The notes: generated from the letters alone by a model not told the origin. Counted from the first letter of the stretch, positions 51,974-61,183 are shown. The stretch: 64,000 nucleotides of DNA from Nocardioides sp. URHA0020 (GCF_000620705.1 NZ_KK211167.1:186001-250000), one strand, 5' to 3'. Program-made: numbers and translations.

Positions 51974-52956
51974 GCGGAGACCTGCGCGACGGCCAGGCGG
52001 GCGACCTCGTCGTACGCGTCGACATCGTCGCCGAGCAGGAAGCGGTCGACCTTCGCCCGGCGCCAGAAGAGATGGGCGTCGTGCTCCCAGGTGAAGCCGA
52101 TGCCGCCGTGCACCTGCACCAGCGTCTCCGCGGCCTGCTCCAGCGTGGTCGCGGAGGCGGCCTTGACCGCGGCCGCCGCGAGCGGGAGCTCGTCGGGTGC
52201 CTGGTCGGCCGCCCAGGCGGCCCACCACACGAGCGAGCGCAGCTGCTCGACCTGCACGTAGACGTCGACCAGCGCGTGCTTGACCGCCTGGTAGGAGCCG
52301 ATCGCGCGGCCGAAGGCGAGCCGCTGCTGGGCGTACTCGACCCCGATCTCCAGCGCCCGGCTCGCGGCCCCGAGGCCCTCCGCGGCGAGGACGACGCGGC
52401 CGACCCGCTCGGCGTGCTCCCAGCGCAGCCGGGCGTCGGCGGCGACGACCTCCGCGTCGGCGTCGGCGAGCGTGACGTCGCCGAGCCCACGGGTCGGGTC
52501 GATCGCGTCGCGGACCGTGGCCCGGCCGCCGGCCAGCACGATGTCGTCGCCGCGCAGCACCAGGAACCGGTCGGCGCCCGCCGCGTCGATGACCGGACCG
52601 GACCCGTCCACGACGGCGACGACGAGCGAGCCGTCGGCGAGCGCCGCGAGCCGCTCGTGGTCGCCGGCGAGCAGTACGGCGGCCCGCGCGAAGGTCACCA
52701 GGGACGGCCCGGCCAGCACCCGGCCGGCCTGCTCGGCCACGACCGCGAGGTCGAGGACCGACCCTCCTCCGCCGCCGGCGGCCTCGGGCACGGTGATCGT
52801 CGCGAACCCGCTCTCCACCAGCGCCGTCCGCCCCGGCCGCACCGGGGCGCCGTCGTCGAGCGCGGCCCGGGAGTCGGCCGGCGAGGCGGCGTCGGTGAGG
52901 AAGTCGCGGGCCGCGGCCGCGAGGTCGCGCTGCTCGTCGTCCAGGTCGAAGTTCAT
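51970..52956 (-). CDS. Acyl-CoA dehydrogenase, short subunit
   Basis: 328 residues from ATG 52956 (GGAGAGGAG upstream). FDLDDEQRDLAAAARDFL opens the N-terminal domain; the middle domain is reduced; QRLAFGRAIGSYQAVKHALVD and VQVHGGIGFTWEHDAHLFWRRAK belong to the C-terminal domain. The short length and pairing with a long partner 14 bases upstream match the alpha2-beta2 acyl-CoA dehydrogenases (FadE26/27-type) that act on bulky CoA substrates such as steroid side chains. Confidence 0.87.
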   Translation of the reverse strand: MNFDLDDEQRDLAAAARDFLTDAASPADSRAALDDGAPVRPGRTALVESGFATITVPEAAGGGGGSVLDLAVVAEQAGRVLAGPSLVTFARAAVLLAGDHERLAALADGSLVVAVVDGSGPVIDAAGADRFLVLRGDDIVLAGGRATVRDAIDPTRGLGDVTLADADAEVVAADARLRWEHAERVGRVVLAAEGLGAASRALEIGVEYAQQRLAFGRAIGSYQAVKHALVDVYVQVEQLRSLVWWAAWAADQAPDELPLAAAAVKAASATTLEQAAETLVQVHGGIGFTWEHDAHLFWRRAKVDRFLLGDDVDAYDEVARLAVAQVSA

Positions 52957-52970
52957 CGGTGCTCCTCTCC

Positions 52971-54191
52971 TCACGCCCGTGCGGACGCGAGGCTCTCCTT
53001 GAAGGTGATGCCCTTGTCGGCCCGTGGCTCGGCCGGGAGTCCCAGCACCCGCTCGCCGATGATGTTGCGGAGCACCTCGTTGGTGCCGCCCGCGATGGCC
53101 ATGCCGGGCAGCACGGCCTGGAGGTCCTGCCAGCTGCGCGAGCCGTCGGCGGTGGCGGCGTACGCCGCGTCGTCGCCCAGCACGCGTACGGCGAGGTCCG
53201 CGAGGTCGCGGGCCACCTGGGTGCCGGCCAGCTTGCCGGCCGAGGCCTCCGGACCGGGGAGCTCGCCCTTGCTGAGCTTGGAGAGCAGGCGGTAGCCGGT
53301 GTAGCGGTTGGCGAGCGCGCCGACGTACGACCGGCCGAGCTGCTGGCGCACCAGGGCGCGACGTCCCTCGGGGAGCCCGTCGAGGTGCGCGGCCACGTGC
53401 TCGGCCACGGACGTGGCGCTGGCGCCGATCTCGGTGCCGCCGCCGCCGAGGGAGAGCCGCTCGCTCATCAGGGTGGTGAGCGCGACCCGCCAGCCGTCGC
53501 CGACCTCACCGAGGCGCTCGCTGTCGGGCACCACCACGTCGTCGAAGAAGACCTCGTTGAAGTCCGCCCCGCCGCTCATCTGCCGCAGCGGCCGCACGGT
53601 GACGCCCGGGGCCTTCATGTCCACCACGAACATGGTGAGCCCGCGGTGCTTCGCGACGTCCGGGTCGGTGCGGGTGAGCAGGATGCCGTAGTCGGCGAGG
53701 TGCGCGAGGGTCGTCCACACCTTCTGGCCGCTGATCCGCCAGCTGCCGTCCTCGGTGCGCACCGCCTTGGTCCGCAGTGCGGCCAGGTCGCTGCCGGAGG
53801 CCGGCTCGCTGAAGAGCTGGCACCACACGTCCTCGGCGCGCAGCAGGCGCCGCAGGTAGCGCGACTTCTGGTCCTCGCTCCCGTGGTAGATCACGGTGGG
53901 TCCGCACATGCCGATGCCGATCAGGTTGATCAGCCCCGCCACGTCGGCTCGCGCGAGCTCTTGGTCGACGATCGCCTGCTGCATCGGCGTGCCGCCCTGG
54001 CCGCCGGCGTCGGTCGGCCAGGTCACCCCGACCAGGCCGCCGTCGTACAGCACCGCCTGGTGCCGGCGCGCGGCCTGGTCGTCGAAGCCGCGCTGGTCGG
54101 AGCGGCGGCCGAGCTCGTCGCGGTGCTCCTCCAGGAAGGAGCGCACCCGGCTGCGCCAGGCGGCCTCGTCGGGCGTGTCGTCGAAGTCCAT
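52971..54191 (-). CDS. Acyl-CoA dehydrogenase, long subunit
   Basis: 406 residues from ATG 54191. FDDTPDEAAWRSRVRSFLEEH at the start, WCQLFSEPASGSDLAALRTKA (FAD/substrate block), QKVWTTLAHLADYGILLTRTD, and the C-terminal GGTNEVLRNIIGERVLGLP are typical of the long partner of heteromeric acyl-CoA dehydrogenases. It forms the first gene of the leftward ligase operon. A candidate operator lies about 80 bases upstream. The bulky substrate is unknown; the nearby P450 points to a sterol, terpenoid or branched chain. Confidence 0.88.
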   Translation of the reverse strand: MDFDDTPDEAAWRSRVRSFLEEHRDELGRRSDQRGFDDQAARRHQAVLYDGGLVGVTWPTDAGGQGGTPMQQAIVDQELARADVAGLINLIGIGMCGPTVIYHGSEDQKSRYLRRLLRAEDVWCQLFSEPASGSDLAALRTKAVRTEDGSWRISGQKVWTTLAHLADYGILLTRTDPDVAKHRGLTMFVVDMKAPGVTVRPLRQMSGGADFNEVFFDDVVVPDSERLGEVGDGWRVALTTLMSERLSLGGGGTEIGASATSVAEHVAAHLDGLPEGRRALVRQQLGRSYVGALANRYTGYRLLSKLSKGELPGPEASAGKLAGTQVARDLADLAVRVLGDDAAYAATADGSRSWQDLQAVLPGMAIAGGTNEVLRNIIGERVLGLPAEPRADKGITFKESLASARA

Positions 54192-54269
54192 GGGGGTCCC
54201 CTCTCGGCACCGGGCGACGGTGTGAGCCACGCCACTCGTGAGGGGCCAGAGTGACAGAGAAGTTATCGG

Positions 54270-54287
54270 CACTCAAGCATGTAAGTG
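54270..54287. promoter_or_regulatory. Candidate operator before the acyl-CoA dehydrogenase operon
   Basis: CACT-N10-AGTG, an imperfect palindrome (CACTCAAGCATGTAAGTG) between the tetR stop and the dehydrogenase operon. It lies upstream of the operon start and next to the TetR gene, its likeliest binder. Arms are only four bases plus scattered matches. Confidence 0.35.
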
Positions 54288-54288
54288 G

Positions 54289-54906
54289 TCAAGAGGGCTC
54301 CAGGGGCAGGCCGGCGAGCAGCTGGTCGCGGGCCGGCGACCACGCCCGGCGTACTGCGCGCTCGCTGCTGACCGCTCGCAGCATCCGCAGCCCCCGGATG
54401 GTGGCGATCGCCGTGGTCATCACCGACGCGAACTCCGGCCGCTCGACCAGCTGGGGCGCCACCTGCCGAGCCGCGCCGTCCAGCGTGTCGAGCACGGCCT
54501 GGTCGAACTGCACCAGGTGCCGGTGGAGGTCGGCGTCGGTGCGAGCCGCCACGAAGAGCTCGAGCTGGGCGGCCGAGACCGGGCCGCTGAAGATCTCCCA
54601 CAGCCGGTCCAGCAGCACGGCGTACTGGCCCGCCGGGTCGTCGACGACGTCGATCGGCGTGGACACGAGGTCGGCGACCAGCGCGTCGGTCAGGTGGCTC
54701 AGGGCCTGCACGACGAGGTCGGCCTTGGTGGCGAAGTAGTGCGCCTGGGCGCCGCGCGTCACGCCTGCTCGCTCGCACACCAGGGTCGTCGTCAGGCCGG
54801 CGTACCCCCGGTCGACGAGCACGTCGATGGTCGCGTCCAGCAGCGCCTTGCGGGTCGCGGCCCGCCGCTCCGCCTGGGTACGGCGCGCCGGGCGGACGGT
54901 GGACAC
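54289..54906 (-). CDS. TetR family regulator between P450 and acyl-CoA dehydrogenases
   Basis: 205 residues from GTG 54906; the longer upstream frame overlaps the P450 gene. The helix-turn-helix reads YAGLTTTLVCERAGVTRGAQ with AHYFATKADLVVQAL after it. The C-terminal half fits TetR regulators of lipid and xenobiotic genes. It lies 17 bases after the P450 gene and just upstream of the dehydrogenase operon, so it may control both. Confidence 0.87.
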   Translation of the reverse strand: MSTVRPARRTQAERRAATRKALLDATIDVLVDRGYAGLTTTLVCERAGVTRGAQAHYFATKADLVVQALSHLTDALVADLVSTPIDVVDDPAGQYAVLLDRLWEIFSGPVSAAQLELFVAARTDADLHRHLVQFDQAVLDTLDGAARQVAPQLVERPEFASVMTTAIATIRGLRMLRAVSSERAVRRAWSPARDQLLAGLPLEPS

Positions 54907-54923
54907 CGGCTCACGGTAGCGGT

Positions 54924-56285
54924 TCAGGCCGGGGCGCGGACCAGGTCGATCGGCTGGCCGTCCTTGGGGAACGGCAGCGAGTGGTTGTCCAGCGGCGCGA
55001 CGTACGACGGGTCGACGCTCCAGTGGTAGCCGCGCAGCAGGCGGTGCATGATCGCCTTGATCTCGGCGCCGGCGAAGTAGAGACCGATGCACTTGTGCAC
55101 GCCGCCGCCGAAGGGCGACCAGGCGTAGAGGTGCGACTTGTCCTCGCGGCGCTCGGGCGAGAACCGGTCGGGGTCGAAGGTGGACGGGTCACTCCAGTAG
55201 TCGCCGAGCAGGTGGTTGAGCTGGATGCCGATGACGACGTCGGTGTCGACCGGGATCCGCACGCCCTGGACGACCGTCTCCTTGACGGTCTTGCGGATCA
55301 CCACCGGCACCGGTGCGCGCAGCCGCAGCGCCTCCTTGAGCACCAGGTCGATCGACGGCAGCGCCTCCAGCTCGGCCAGGCTCGGCTCGGGTCCGAGCGC
55401 GAGCGACTCCTGGCGGCAGCGCTCCTGCCACTCGGGGTGCTGACCGAGGAACTGCAGGATCGCCGAGGTGGTGATGGTCGAGGTGTCGTGCGCGGCCATC
55501 ATCAGGAAGATCATGTGGTTGACGACGTCGTCGTCGGTGAACCGCTCGCCCTCGCTGGTCTCGATGTGGCAGAGCACCGAGAAGATGTCGTCGGTGCGCG
55601 TCGCCCGCCGGGCGGGCAGGTAGCCGCGCAGGAAGTCCTCGAGCACCCGGCGGCCGCGGTAGGCCCGGCCCCAGCGGGTGAAGGGGACGTCGGCCCGCAC
55701 GATCCCGCCCGCGGCCTGGACGCAGGCGATGAACGCGTCGTTGACGCGGTCCATCTCCTCGCGGCTAGTGGACTCCGCACCGCCCATGAAGATGTCGGTG
55801 GCGATGTCGAGCGTCAGCTGCTTGAGGGCGGGGTAGGCCAGGAACTCCGGGTCCGTGCCCCAGTCGGCCATGCCGTCGGCGATCGCGGGGTGCATGCGCG
55901 CGGCGTACGTCTCGAGCCGGTCGCGGGTGAAGGCCTCCTGCATGATCCGCCGGTGGGCGTGGTGCTCGTCGAAGTCGATGAGCATCAGTCCGCCGCCGAA
56001 GAAGGGCCCGACGATCCGGGTCCACGCCGGCTGGTTGGCGAAGGCCTTGTCCTTGTTGCGGAGCCCCTGCTCGACCGCGTCGGGCCCGAGCAGCATGACC
56101 GCCCGGTTGTTGAGGGCGCGGAAGGGCGCCACCGGCCCGTAGGTCTCCCACTGGTGCCGCATCAGGGCGACCGGGTCGCGGGCGTAGTCGAAGAGGCGGC
56201 CCAGGTAGGGCAGCCCGCGGTCCTCGCGACGCTGCTCCGGGATCTCCCGGGGCGTGCCGTCGGGGATGGTCACCGGTGTGGTCAT
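54924..56285 (-). CDS. Cytochrome P450
   Basis: 453 residues from ATG 56285. I-helix AAHDTSTITTSAI, K-helix EALRLRAP (ExxR), and the heme-thiolate loop FGGGVHKCIGLYFAGAE are present, with no membrane anchor. The motif style (GGxHKCIG, MMAAHDTST) is closer to CYP51/CYP136-like monooxygenases than to the common short bacterial P450s. No ferredoxin gene is adjacent. It is divergent from a TetR gene (88 bases) and followed by another. A sterol-, terpene- or fatty-acid-like substrate is plausible, not proven. Confidence 0.92.
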   Translation of the reverse strand: MTTPVTIPDGTPREIPEQRREDRGLPYLGRLFDYARDPVALMRHQWETYGPVAPFRALNNRAVMLLGPDAVEQGLRNKDKAFANQPAWTRIVGPFFGGGLMLIDFDEHHAHRRIMQEAFTRDRLETYAARMHPAIADGMADWGTDPEFLAYPALKQLTLDIATDIFMGGAESTSREEMDRVNDAFIACVQAAGGIVRADVPFTRWGRAYRGRRVLEDFLRGYLPARRATRTDDIFSVLCHIETSEGERFTDDDVVNHMIFLMMAAHDTSTITTSAILQFLGQHPEWQERCRQESLALGPEPSLAELEALPSIDLVLKEALRLRAPVPVVIRKTVKETVVQGVRIPVDTDVVIGIQLNHLLGDYWSDPSTFDPDRFSPERREDKSHLYAWSPFGGGVHKCIGLYFAGAEIKAIMHRLLRGYHWSVDPSYVAPLDNHSLPFPKDGQPIDLVRAPA

Positions 56286-56373
56286 CGTCGACCTCCTGCT
56301 TCTCGAGACCCGCTCACCATGAATCAGGAAGGATGCCCTGTCAACCTTCTCGGGGTCGTGAGATCCTGACTCC

Positions 56374-56982
56374 ATGGCGGTGCGGTCGGGGGTCTACCGG
56401 GGGGTGAGCGCGGAGACGCGGGCGGCCGAGCGTCGCGCCCGGCTGCTCGAGGCGACCCTCGCGGTCTGGGCCGACCCGGGCCTGAGCACCACGATGACCA
56501 ACGTGTGCACCCGGGCGGGGCTCTCCGAGCGCTACTTCTACGAGAGCTTCACCAACCTCGACGCCGCGCAGACGGCCGTGCTCGAGGAGGTCGCCGGGGA
56601 GATCGAGGAGGTCACCCACCGGGCCGCCGAGGAGGCCGGGGACGACCTCGCAGCCCGGGCGATGGCGTCGGTCGGGGCCTTCGTGCAGCTGTTGGTCGAC
56701 GACCCGCGCAAGGGCCGGGTGGCGATCGTCGAGGCGGCCGCGATGCCGTCGCTGCGACCGCGGCGGGCCGACCTGCTGCGCCACTTCGCGCACCTCACGG
56801 CCGACGCCGCCCGCGAGCTCGACCTGTCGCCGCGCAGCGGGGCCGACCACGAGCTGGTCGGCCTGCTCTTCATCGGCGGCGTCGCGGAGCTGGTCACCGC
56901 CTGGCTCGACGGGGCCGTGGCGGCGACGCCGGACGAGCTCGTCACGGTCGCCGCCCGGAGCTTCCTCGGCCTCTACCACTGA
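56374..56982 (+). CDS. TetR family regulator divergent from P450
   Basis: 202 residues. RAERRARLLEATLAVWADPG leads to the helix-turn-helix STTMTNVCTRAGLSERYFYESF. The C-terminal domain is of the TetR type with DDPRKGRVAIVEAAA. ATG 56374 has GATCCT six bases before it, fitting leaderless transcription. The 88-base gap to the P450 start holds AGGAAGG...CCTTCT, a possible operator. Likely regulator of the P450. Confidence 0.87.
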   Translation: MAVRSGVYRGVSAETRAAERRARLLEATLAVWADPGLSTTMTNVCTRAGLSERYFYESFTNLDAAQTAVLEEVAGEIEEVTHRAAEEAGDDLAARAMASVGAFVQLLVDDPRKGRVAIVEAAAMPSLRPRRADLLRHFAHLTADAARELDLSPRSGADHELVGLLFIGGVAELVTAWLDGAVAATPDELVTVAARSFLGLYH

Positions 56983-57045
56983 CCTCCCGCCCGACGGAGG
57001 CGACAGCCTGTCGGCCGTGGACGGATCCGCGGCGACGGAGCGTCG

Positions 57046-57051
57046 TACGCT
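57046..57051 (+). promoter_or_regulatory. Leaderless -10 element of the PucR gene
   Basis: TACGCT followed by six bases and ATG 57058. No ribosome binding site is present, so transcription likely begins at the start codon. Confidence 0.55.
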
Positions 57052-57057
57052 CGGTCC

Positions 57058-58590
57058 ATGCCCGTCACCGTCCGCGAGGCCCTCGCGCTCCCCGTGCTGG
57101 CCGCCGGCGACCCGGTCGTCCTGGGCGGGGACGCCGGCCTGGACGCCGACATCCGGTGGGTGCACGTCTCGGAGGTGCGTGACATCGGAGCGCTGCTCGT
57201 CGGCCACGAGCTGGTGCTGACCACCGGCCTGGGCATGGCGGCCTCGCCCGAGGCCGCCGCGGACTTCGTCGACCAGCTCGTCGTCGTCGGCGCCGCCGGC
57301 CTGGTGGTCGAGCTGAGCTCGGCGTACCCCCGCATCCCGGACCTCGCCCTGCGCCGGGCCCGGGCGGCCGGGCTGCCGGTTGTGGTGCTCAACCGGAGGG
57401 TGCGCTTCGTCGAGGTCACCGAGCAGGTGCACCGCGAGATCGTCGCCGAGCAGTACGACGACCTGCGGTTCGTCGGCGAGGTGCATCAGACCTTCACCGA
57501 GCTCGGGCTCGCCCGCGCCCCGATGGCGCGACTGGTCGAGGCGGCCGCCGACCTGGTCGGCGCCTCGGTGGTGCTGGAGGACCTGTCGCGCCGGGTCCTG
57601 GTCGCGGCGGCCCGGGAGGAGCCGGTCGACCGGCTGCTGGTCGACTGGGAGCGCCGGTCGCGGCTCACGCCGTACCTCCGGGAGAGCGGCAGCGGCGGTC
57701 CGGAGCGCTGGCTCACGACCCCGGTCGGCATCCAGGGCGGTGCGTGGGGTCGGCTGGTGCAGCCCTCGGGTCGCCGCGGCGGGCGCGCCGTGCAGGTGCT
57801 CGAGCGCGCGGCCCAGGCCGTCGAGCTCGGCCGGATGATCGAGCGCGACGAGACGTCGGTCCAGCTGCGCGTGCACGGCGGGTTCCTGCTCGACCTGCTC
57901 GGCGCCCGCGTCGGGAGCGAGGCCGCCGCGGCCGCGCGCCTGCGGGCGCTCGGCGTGCCGGAGTCCGGCTCGTACGTCGGTGCCGTCGCGCGGCTGCGCT
58001 CGGAGACGTCCGTGGACCGGCTGGTCGCCGCGCTCGGCGACGTGGCCGGTCTGGTCGGCGTCCTCGACGCGGTCCACGTCGGGCTGCTGGTCCCCTCGGA
58101 CGTCGACCTGGAGGTGGTGGCGCGCGCGCTCGTGCGCGACGAGCCCGACGCGGTGCTGGCGGCCGGCCCCCCGGTCGCCGGGGTGCTGGCCGCGGCGACC
58201 TCGCTGCGGTCCGCGCGCGTGGTCGCCGACGTGGCCGCGTCGATGCCGCCGTACGACGGCTGCGTGCGGCAGGCCGACATCCGGCTGCCCGGGCTCCTGA
58301 TGTCGCTGCGCGAGGACGCCCGGCTGCAGGAGTTCGCCGAGTCCGAGCTGGGCCGGCTGCTCGAGCACGAGGCCCGGCACGGGGGCGGTCTCGTCGTGCT
58401 GCTGCGCCAGTTCCTCGCCGTCGGCGGCAGCAAGGCAGAGCTCGCCCGGGTCGCGCACCGCAACCGGACGTCGCTCTACCCCGCGCTGCGCCGGCTCGAG
58501 GAGCTGGTCGGCCACCCCCTCGACGACCCCGCGTCGCGGCTCTCGCTCGGAGTGGCGCTGCTGGCGTACGACCAGGGCCGTGAGCTCTAG
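57058..58590 (+). CDS. PucR family transcriptional regulator
   Basis: 510 residues. The N-terminal PucR domain reads TVREALALPVLAAGDPVVLGG and VSEVRDIGALLVGHELVLTTG; the C-terminal PucR helix-turn-helix has LLRQFLAVGGSKAELARVAHRNRTSLYPALRRLEEL (seen as SKAELARVAHRNRTSLYPAL). PucR/CdaR-type proteins often activate genes for purine, GABA or polyamine use. The aminotransferase/oxidase operon about 9 kb away is a reasonable target in this window, but the linkage is inference. Its stop shares CTAG with the convergent gene. Confidence 0.9.
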   Translation: MPVTVREALALPVLAAGDPVVLGGDAGLDADIRWVHVSEVRDIGALLVGHELVLTTGLGMAASPEAAADFVDQLVVVGAAGLVVELSSAYPRIPDLALRRARAAGLPVVVLNRRVRFVEVTEQVHREIVAEQYDDLRFVGEVHQTFTELGLARAPMARLVEAAADLVGASVVLEDLSRRVLVAAAREEPVDRLLVDWERRSRLTPYLRESGSGGPERWLTTPVGIQGGAWGRLVQPSGRRGGRAVQVLERAAQAVELGRMIERDETSVQLRVHGGFLLDLLGARVGSEAAAAARLRALGVPESGSYVGAVARLRSETSVDRLVAALGDVAGLVGVLDAVHVGLLVPSDVDLEVVARALVRDEPDAVLAAGPPVAGVLAAATSLRSARVVADVAASMPPYDGCVRQADIRLPGLLMSLREDARLQEFAESELGRLLEHEARHGGGLVVLLRQFLAVGGSKAELARVAHRNRTSLYPALRRLEELVGHPLDDPASRLSLGVALLAYDQGREL

Positions 58591-59168
58591 CGGCCCCGAC
58601 CGCCGCCCGGGCCATCGCCGCCGGCCTCGATCAGCGCGGCGTCGAAGGCCTTGAGCACCGAGGCCTTGTCGGCCTTCGTGAGCGTGCCCGCGGTGACGGC
58701 CGCATCCAGCCGGGTCACCAGCGCGGTCCTCGACTCGGCGCGACGCTCGGCGCGGTCGGCGTCGGCCTGCTTCTGCGCGACCGCGAGGGCCGCCTTCACC
58801 TTGGCCTCGGAGACACCCAGCTTCTTCGCCAGCGCCGTGGCCAGCGCCGCCCGGCGCTCGGCGCGCTGGGCCGCGGTCGGAGGTGTGGGCCGGGTGCCGT
58901 CGGTCGAGCTCGGCCTGTCGGGGCGCAGGTCTTCGCGCACCGCGTCCAGGGCCTTCTGGACCACGTCCTGCTCCAGGCCGAGCTCGGTGGCCAGGACCTT
59001 CGCGTCCTGACCGCGGTCGCCGCGGTGCCCGCCGGGCTCGGCGCTCGCGCTCGGCGCGGTGCTCGCCCCGTCGTTCTCGGCCGAGGCCATCGCGACGCCA
59101 CCGATCGCCAGTCCGGCCCCCGCGACCGCGCCGGCCATGCCGATCCGTGCTGCTGTCGATCTGTCCAT
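58587..59168 (-). CDS. Secreted or membrane-attached helical repeat protein
   Basis: 193 residues. An N-terminal signal peptide (GMAGAVAGAGLAIGGVAMASA) is followed by a Ser/Gly-rich linker and two copies of a short helical unit: LATELGLEQDVVQKALDAV and LAKKLGVSEAKVKAALAVAQ. A charged Arg/Ala-rich stretch and a Gly-rich C-terminus close it. Such LGV.E.KV..AL units are common in actinobacterial exported proteins of unknown role. GGAGGT precedes the ATG 59168. The stop overlaps the PucR stop (CTAG). Confidence 0.6.
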   Translation of the reverse strand: MDRSTAARIGMAGAVAGAGLAIGGVAMASAENDGASTAPSASAEPGGHRGDRGQDAKVLATELGLEQDVVQKALDAVREDLRPDRPSSTDGTRPTPPTAAQRAERRAALATALAKKLGVSEAKVKAALAVAQKQADADRAERRAESRTALVTRLDAAVTAGTLTKADKASVLKAFDAALIEAGGDGPGGGRGR

Positions 59169-59262
59169 GTCTGTACCTCCTGATGGTCGGGTCTGACCTT
59201 CAGGACGATGGCTCGTCGCGCTGTGGCGGGGCTGTGCGGACGGCCAGCGTGCGCTGGGTGCG

Positions 59263-59907
59263 CTACTCCGACGCGACGGCCATGGTGGCGCCCAGGCCGA
59301 TCATCATCACGCCTCCGGCGACGCCGAGCGTGTCCAGGCGCCGCGGCCGGCGGGCGAACCAGTCCCGCGCCTTCCCCGCCGCGAGCGCCCAGGTGCCGTC
59401 GGAGACGACCGCCATGGCCCCGAAGACCGCGCCGAGCAACGCGAGCTGCAGCCCGGCACGGCCGGCCGGCTCGTTGACGAACTGGGGCAGGAAGGCCACG
59501 AAGAAGACGATCGTCTTCGGGTTGGTCACCCCGACGACGAAGCCGATCCGCAGCGACCGGGAGGCCGGAGCGGCGGCGACGGCCCCGATCTCGACGGCCT
59601 CGAGCGCGGCCCGCGCGTCTGCGCGGTGGCGGATCGCCTGGACGCCGAGCCAGACGACGTACGCCGCCCCGACCACCTTGAGCAGCGTGTAGGCCTCGGC
59701 GCTGGCGGCCACCACCGCACCGAGGCCGACCGCGACGAGGCAGACCTGCGTCGTGAGGCCGAGCGCGTTGCCGAGCACCGAGAGCAGCGCATCGCGGCGC
59801 CCGACGGTCAGGGCCCGGCCGATCGTGAAGAGCAGGCTGGGCCCCGGGACCTGGATGAAGAGCGCGCTCGCGACGAGGAAGGCGAGCCACTGGTGGGTCG
59901 ACGGCAC
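59263..59907 (-). CDS. LysE family exporter
   Basis: 214 residues from GTG 59907, preceded by CACACT with six bases between. Six hydrophobic segments; IQVPGPSLLFTIGRALTVGRRDALLSVLGNALG (IQVPGPSLLFTIG and GRRDALLSVLGNALG) is the LysE/RhtB signature, and GVTNPKTIVFFVAFLPQFV the central motif. It exports amino acids or related compounds. The 64-base gap to the YibE/F gene holds the divergent promoters. Confidence 0.85.
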   Translation of the reverse strand: MPSTHQWLAFLVASALFIQVPGPSLLFTIGRALTVGRRDALLSVLGNALGLTTQVCLVAVGLGAVVAASAEAYTLLKVVGAAYVVWLGVQAIRHRADARAALEAVEIGAVAAAPASRSLRIGFVVGVTNPKTIVFFVAFLPQFVNEPAGRAGLQLALLGAVFGAMAVVSDGTWALAAGKARDWFARRPRRLDTLGVAGGVMMIGLGATMAVASE

Positions 59908-59971
59908 CAGGCCAGTGTGGTGGTCGTCGCCCCCGCACGCACGGGGTTTGCGGGTCGGGAAGGATGAGCCC

Positions 59972-61183
59972 ATGGGCGCCGGACACTCGCACGGGTCTCA
60001 CCGCGCGGGTGGCGACGCCGATCTGGTGGTCGCGCGTGCTCCCCGGCTGGTGCTCCTCGCGACCCTGGCGATCGCCGGGATCGCAGCCCTGGCCGGCATC
60101 CTGCTGCTCTGGCCGAGCAGCGCCGAGGTCGACCGGGTGACCCAGGACGTGACGTTCGCGGCGCCGGGGGTCACCTTCCCGAACGCCACGGTGGAGAGCA
60201 TCAACGCGCCGTGCACCGCGGCGGAGACGGGCTCGGACAGCGACTGCGGGCGGATGGAGGTCACCGTCGCCGACGGGGCGGGCAAGGGAGACCGGGCGAC
60301 GGTCCAGATCTCGCCGCAGGTCCAGGACTCGGGCCTGTCGGTCGGTGACCGGGTCAAGCTGCAGCGCACGCCCGGCGCGGACGACGCCGACGCGGCGTAC
60401 TCCTACTTCGGGACCGTCCGGACCGGTCCCGTGGTGGTCCTCCTGCTGGTGTTCGTCGGCCTGGTGCTCGCGGTGGCTCGCTGGCGCGGGCTCTTCGCGC
60501 TCGTCGGGCTGGCCTTCAGCGGCCTGGTGATCTGGCGGTTCGTGCTGCCGGCGCTGCTCGTCGGGGAGTCCGGGGTCGCCGTCGCCCTCACGAGCGCGGC
60601 GCTGATCATGTTCGTCGTGCTCTACACGACCCATGGCTTCTCGCTGCGCACGAGCACCGCGCTGGCCGGCACCCTCGCCGGGGTCCTGGTCACCGCGGGC
60701 ATCGGCGTGGTCGCCACCGCCGCCACCCGGCTGACCGGCATCGCCGACGAGCAGGCCGGGATCCTCTCCGCGCTGGTCGGCGACCTGGGCTTCCAGGACC
60801 TCTTCGCGTGCGCGGTGATCATCGCCGGGCTCGGCGTGCTCAACGACGTCACGATCACCCAGTCGTCGGCGGTGTGGGAGATCCGCGCGGCGTCGCCGGC
60901 GATGGGACGCGCTCAGCTCTTCGCGAGCGGCATGCGGATCGGGCGCGACCACATCGCCTCGACGATCTACACGATCGTCTTCGCCTACGCCGGCACGGCG
61001 CTCGCGGTGCTGCTCGTCCTGCGCCTCTACGGCCTGCCGTGGGACGTGCTCCTCGCCACCGAGGACATCACCGAGGAAATCGTCCGGACCCTCGCGAGCA
61101 GCATCGGCCTGGTGCTCGCCGTACCGCTCACCACGGCGATCGCGGCGCTGGTGGTTCCCGGAGCCCGGTCCTTGTCGGAGTAA
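59972..61183 (+). CDS. YibE/F family membrane protein
   Basis: 403 residues from ATG 59972 (GGGAAGGA upstream). One N-terminal span, an extracytoplasmic beta domain (about 55-140, VTFPNATVESINAPC...), then about seven spans. YibE/F hallmarks: VVLLLVFVGLVLAVARWRGLFAL, FVVLYTTHGFSLRTSTALAGT and VLNDVTITQSSAVWEIRAA (quoted VLNDVTITQSSAVWE). The family is conserved and of unclear function. The stop lies next to the psuK promoter region. Confidence 0.87.
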   Translation: MGAGHSHGSHRAGGDADLVVARAPRLVLLATLAIAGIAALAGILLLWPSSAEVDRVTQDVTFAAPGVTFPNATVESINAPCTAAETGSDSDCGRMEVTVADGAGKGDRATVQISPQVQDSGLSVGDRVKLQRTPGADDADAAYSYFGTVRTGPVVVLLLVFVGLVLAVARWRGLFALVGLAFSGLVIWRFVLPALLVGESGVAVALTSAALIMFVVLYTTHGFSLRTSTALAGTLAGVLVTAGIGVVATAATRLTGIADEQAGILSALVGDLGFQDLFACAVIIAGLGVLNDVTITQSSAVWEIRAASPAMGRAQLFASGMRIGRDHIASTIYTIVFAYAGTALAVLLVLRLYGLPWDVLLATEDITEEIVRTLASSIGLVLAVPLTTAIAALVVPGARSLSE

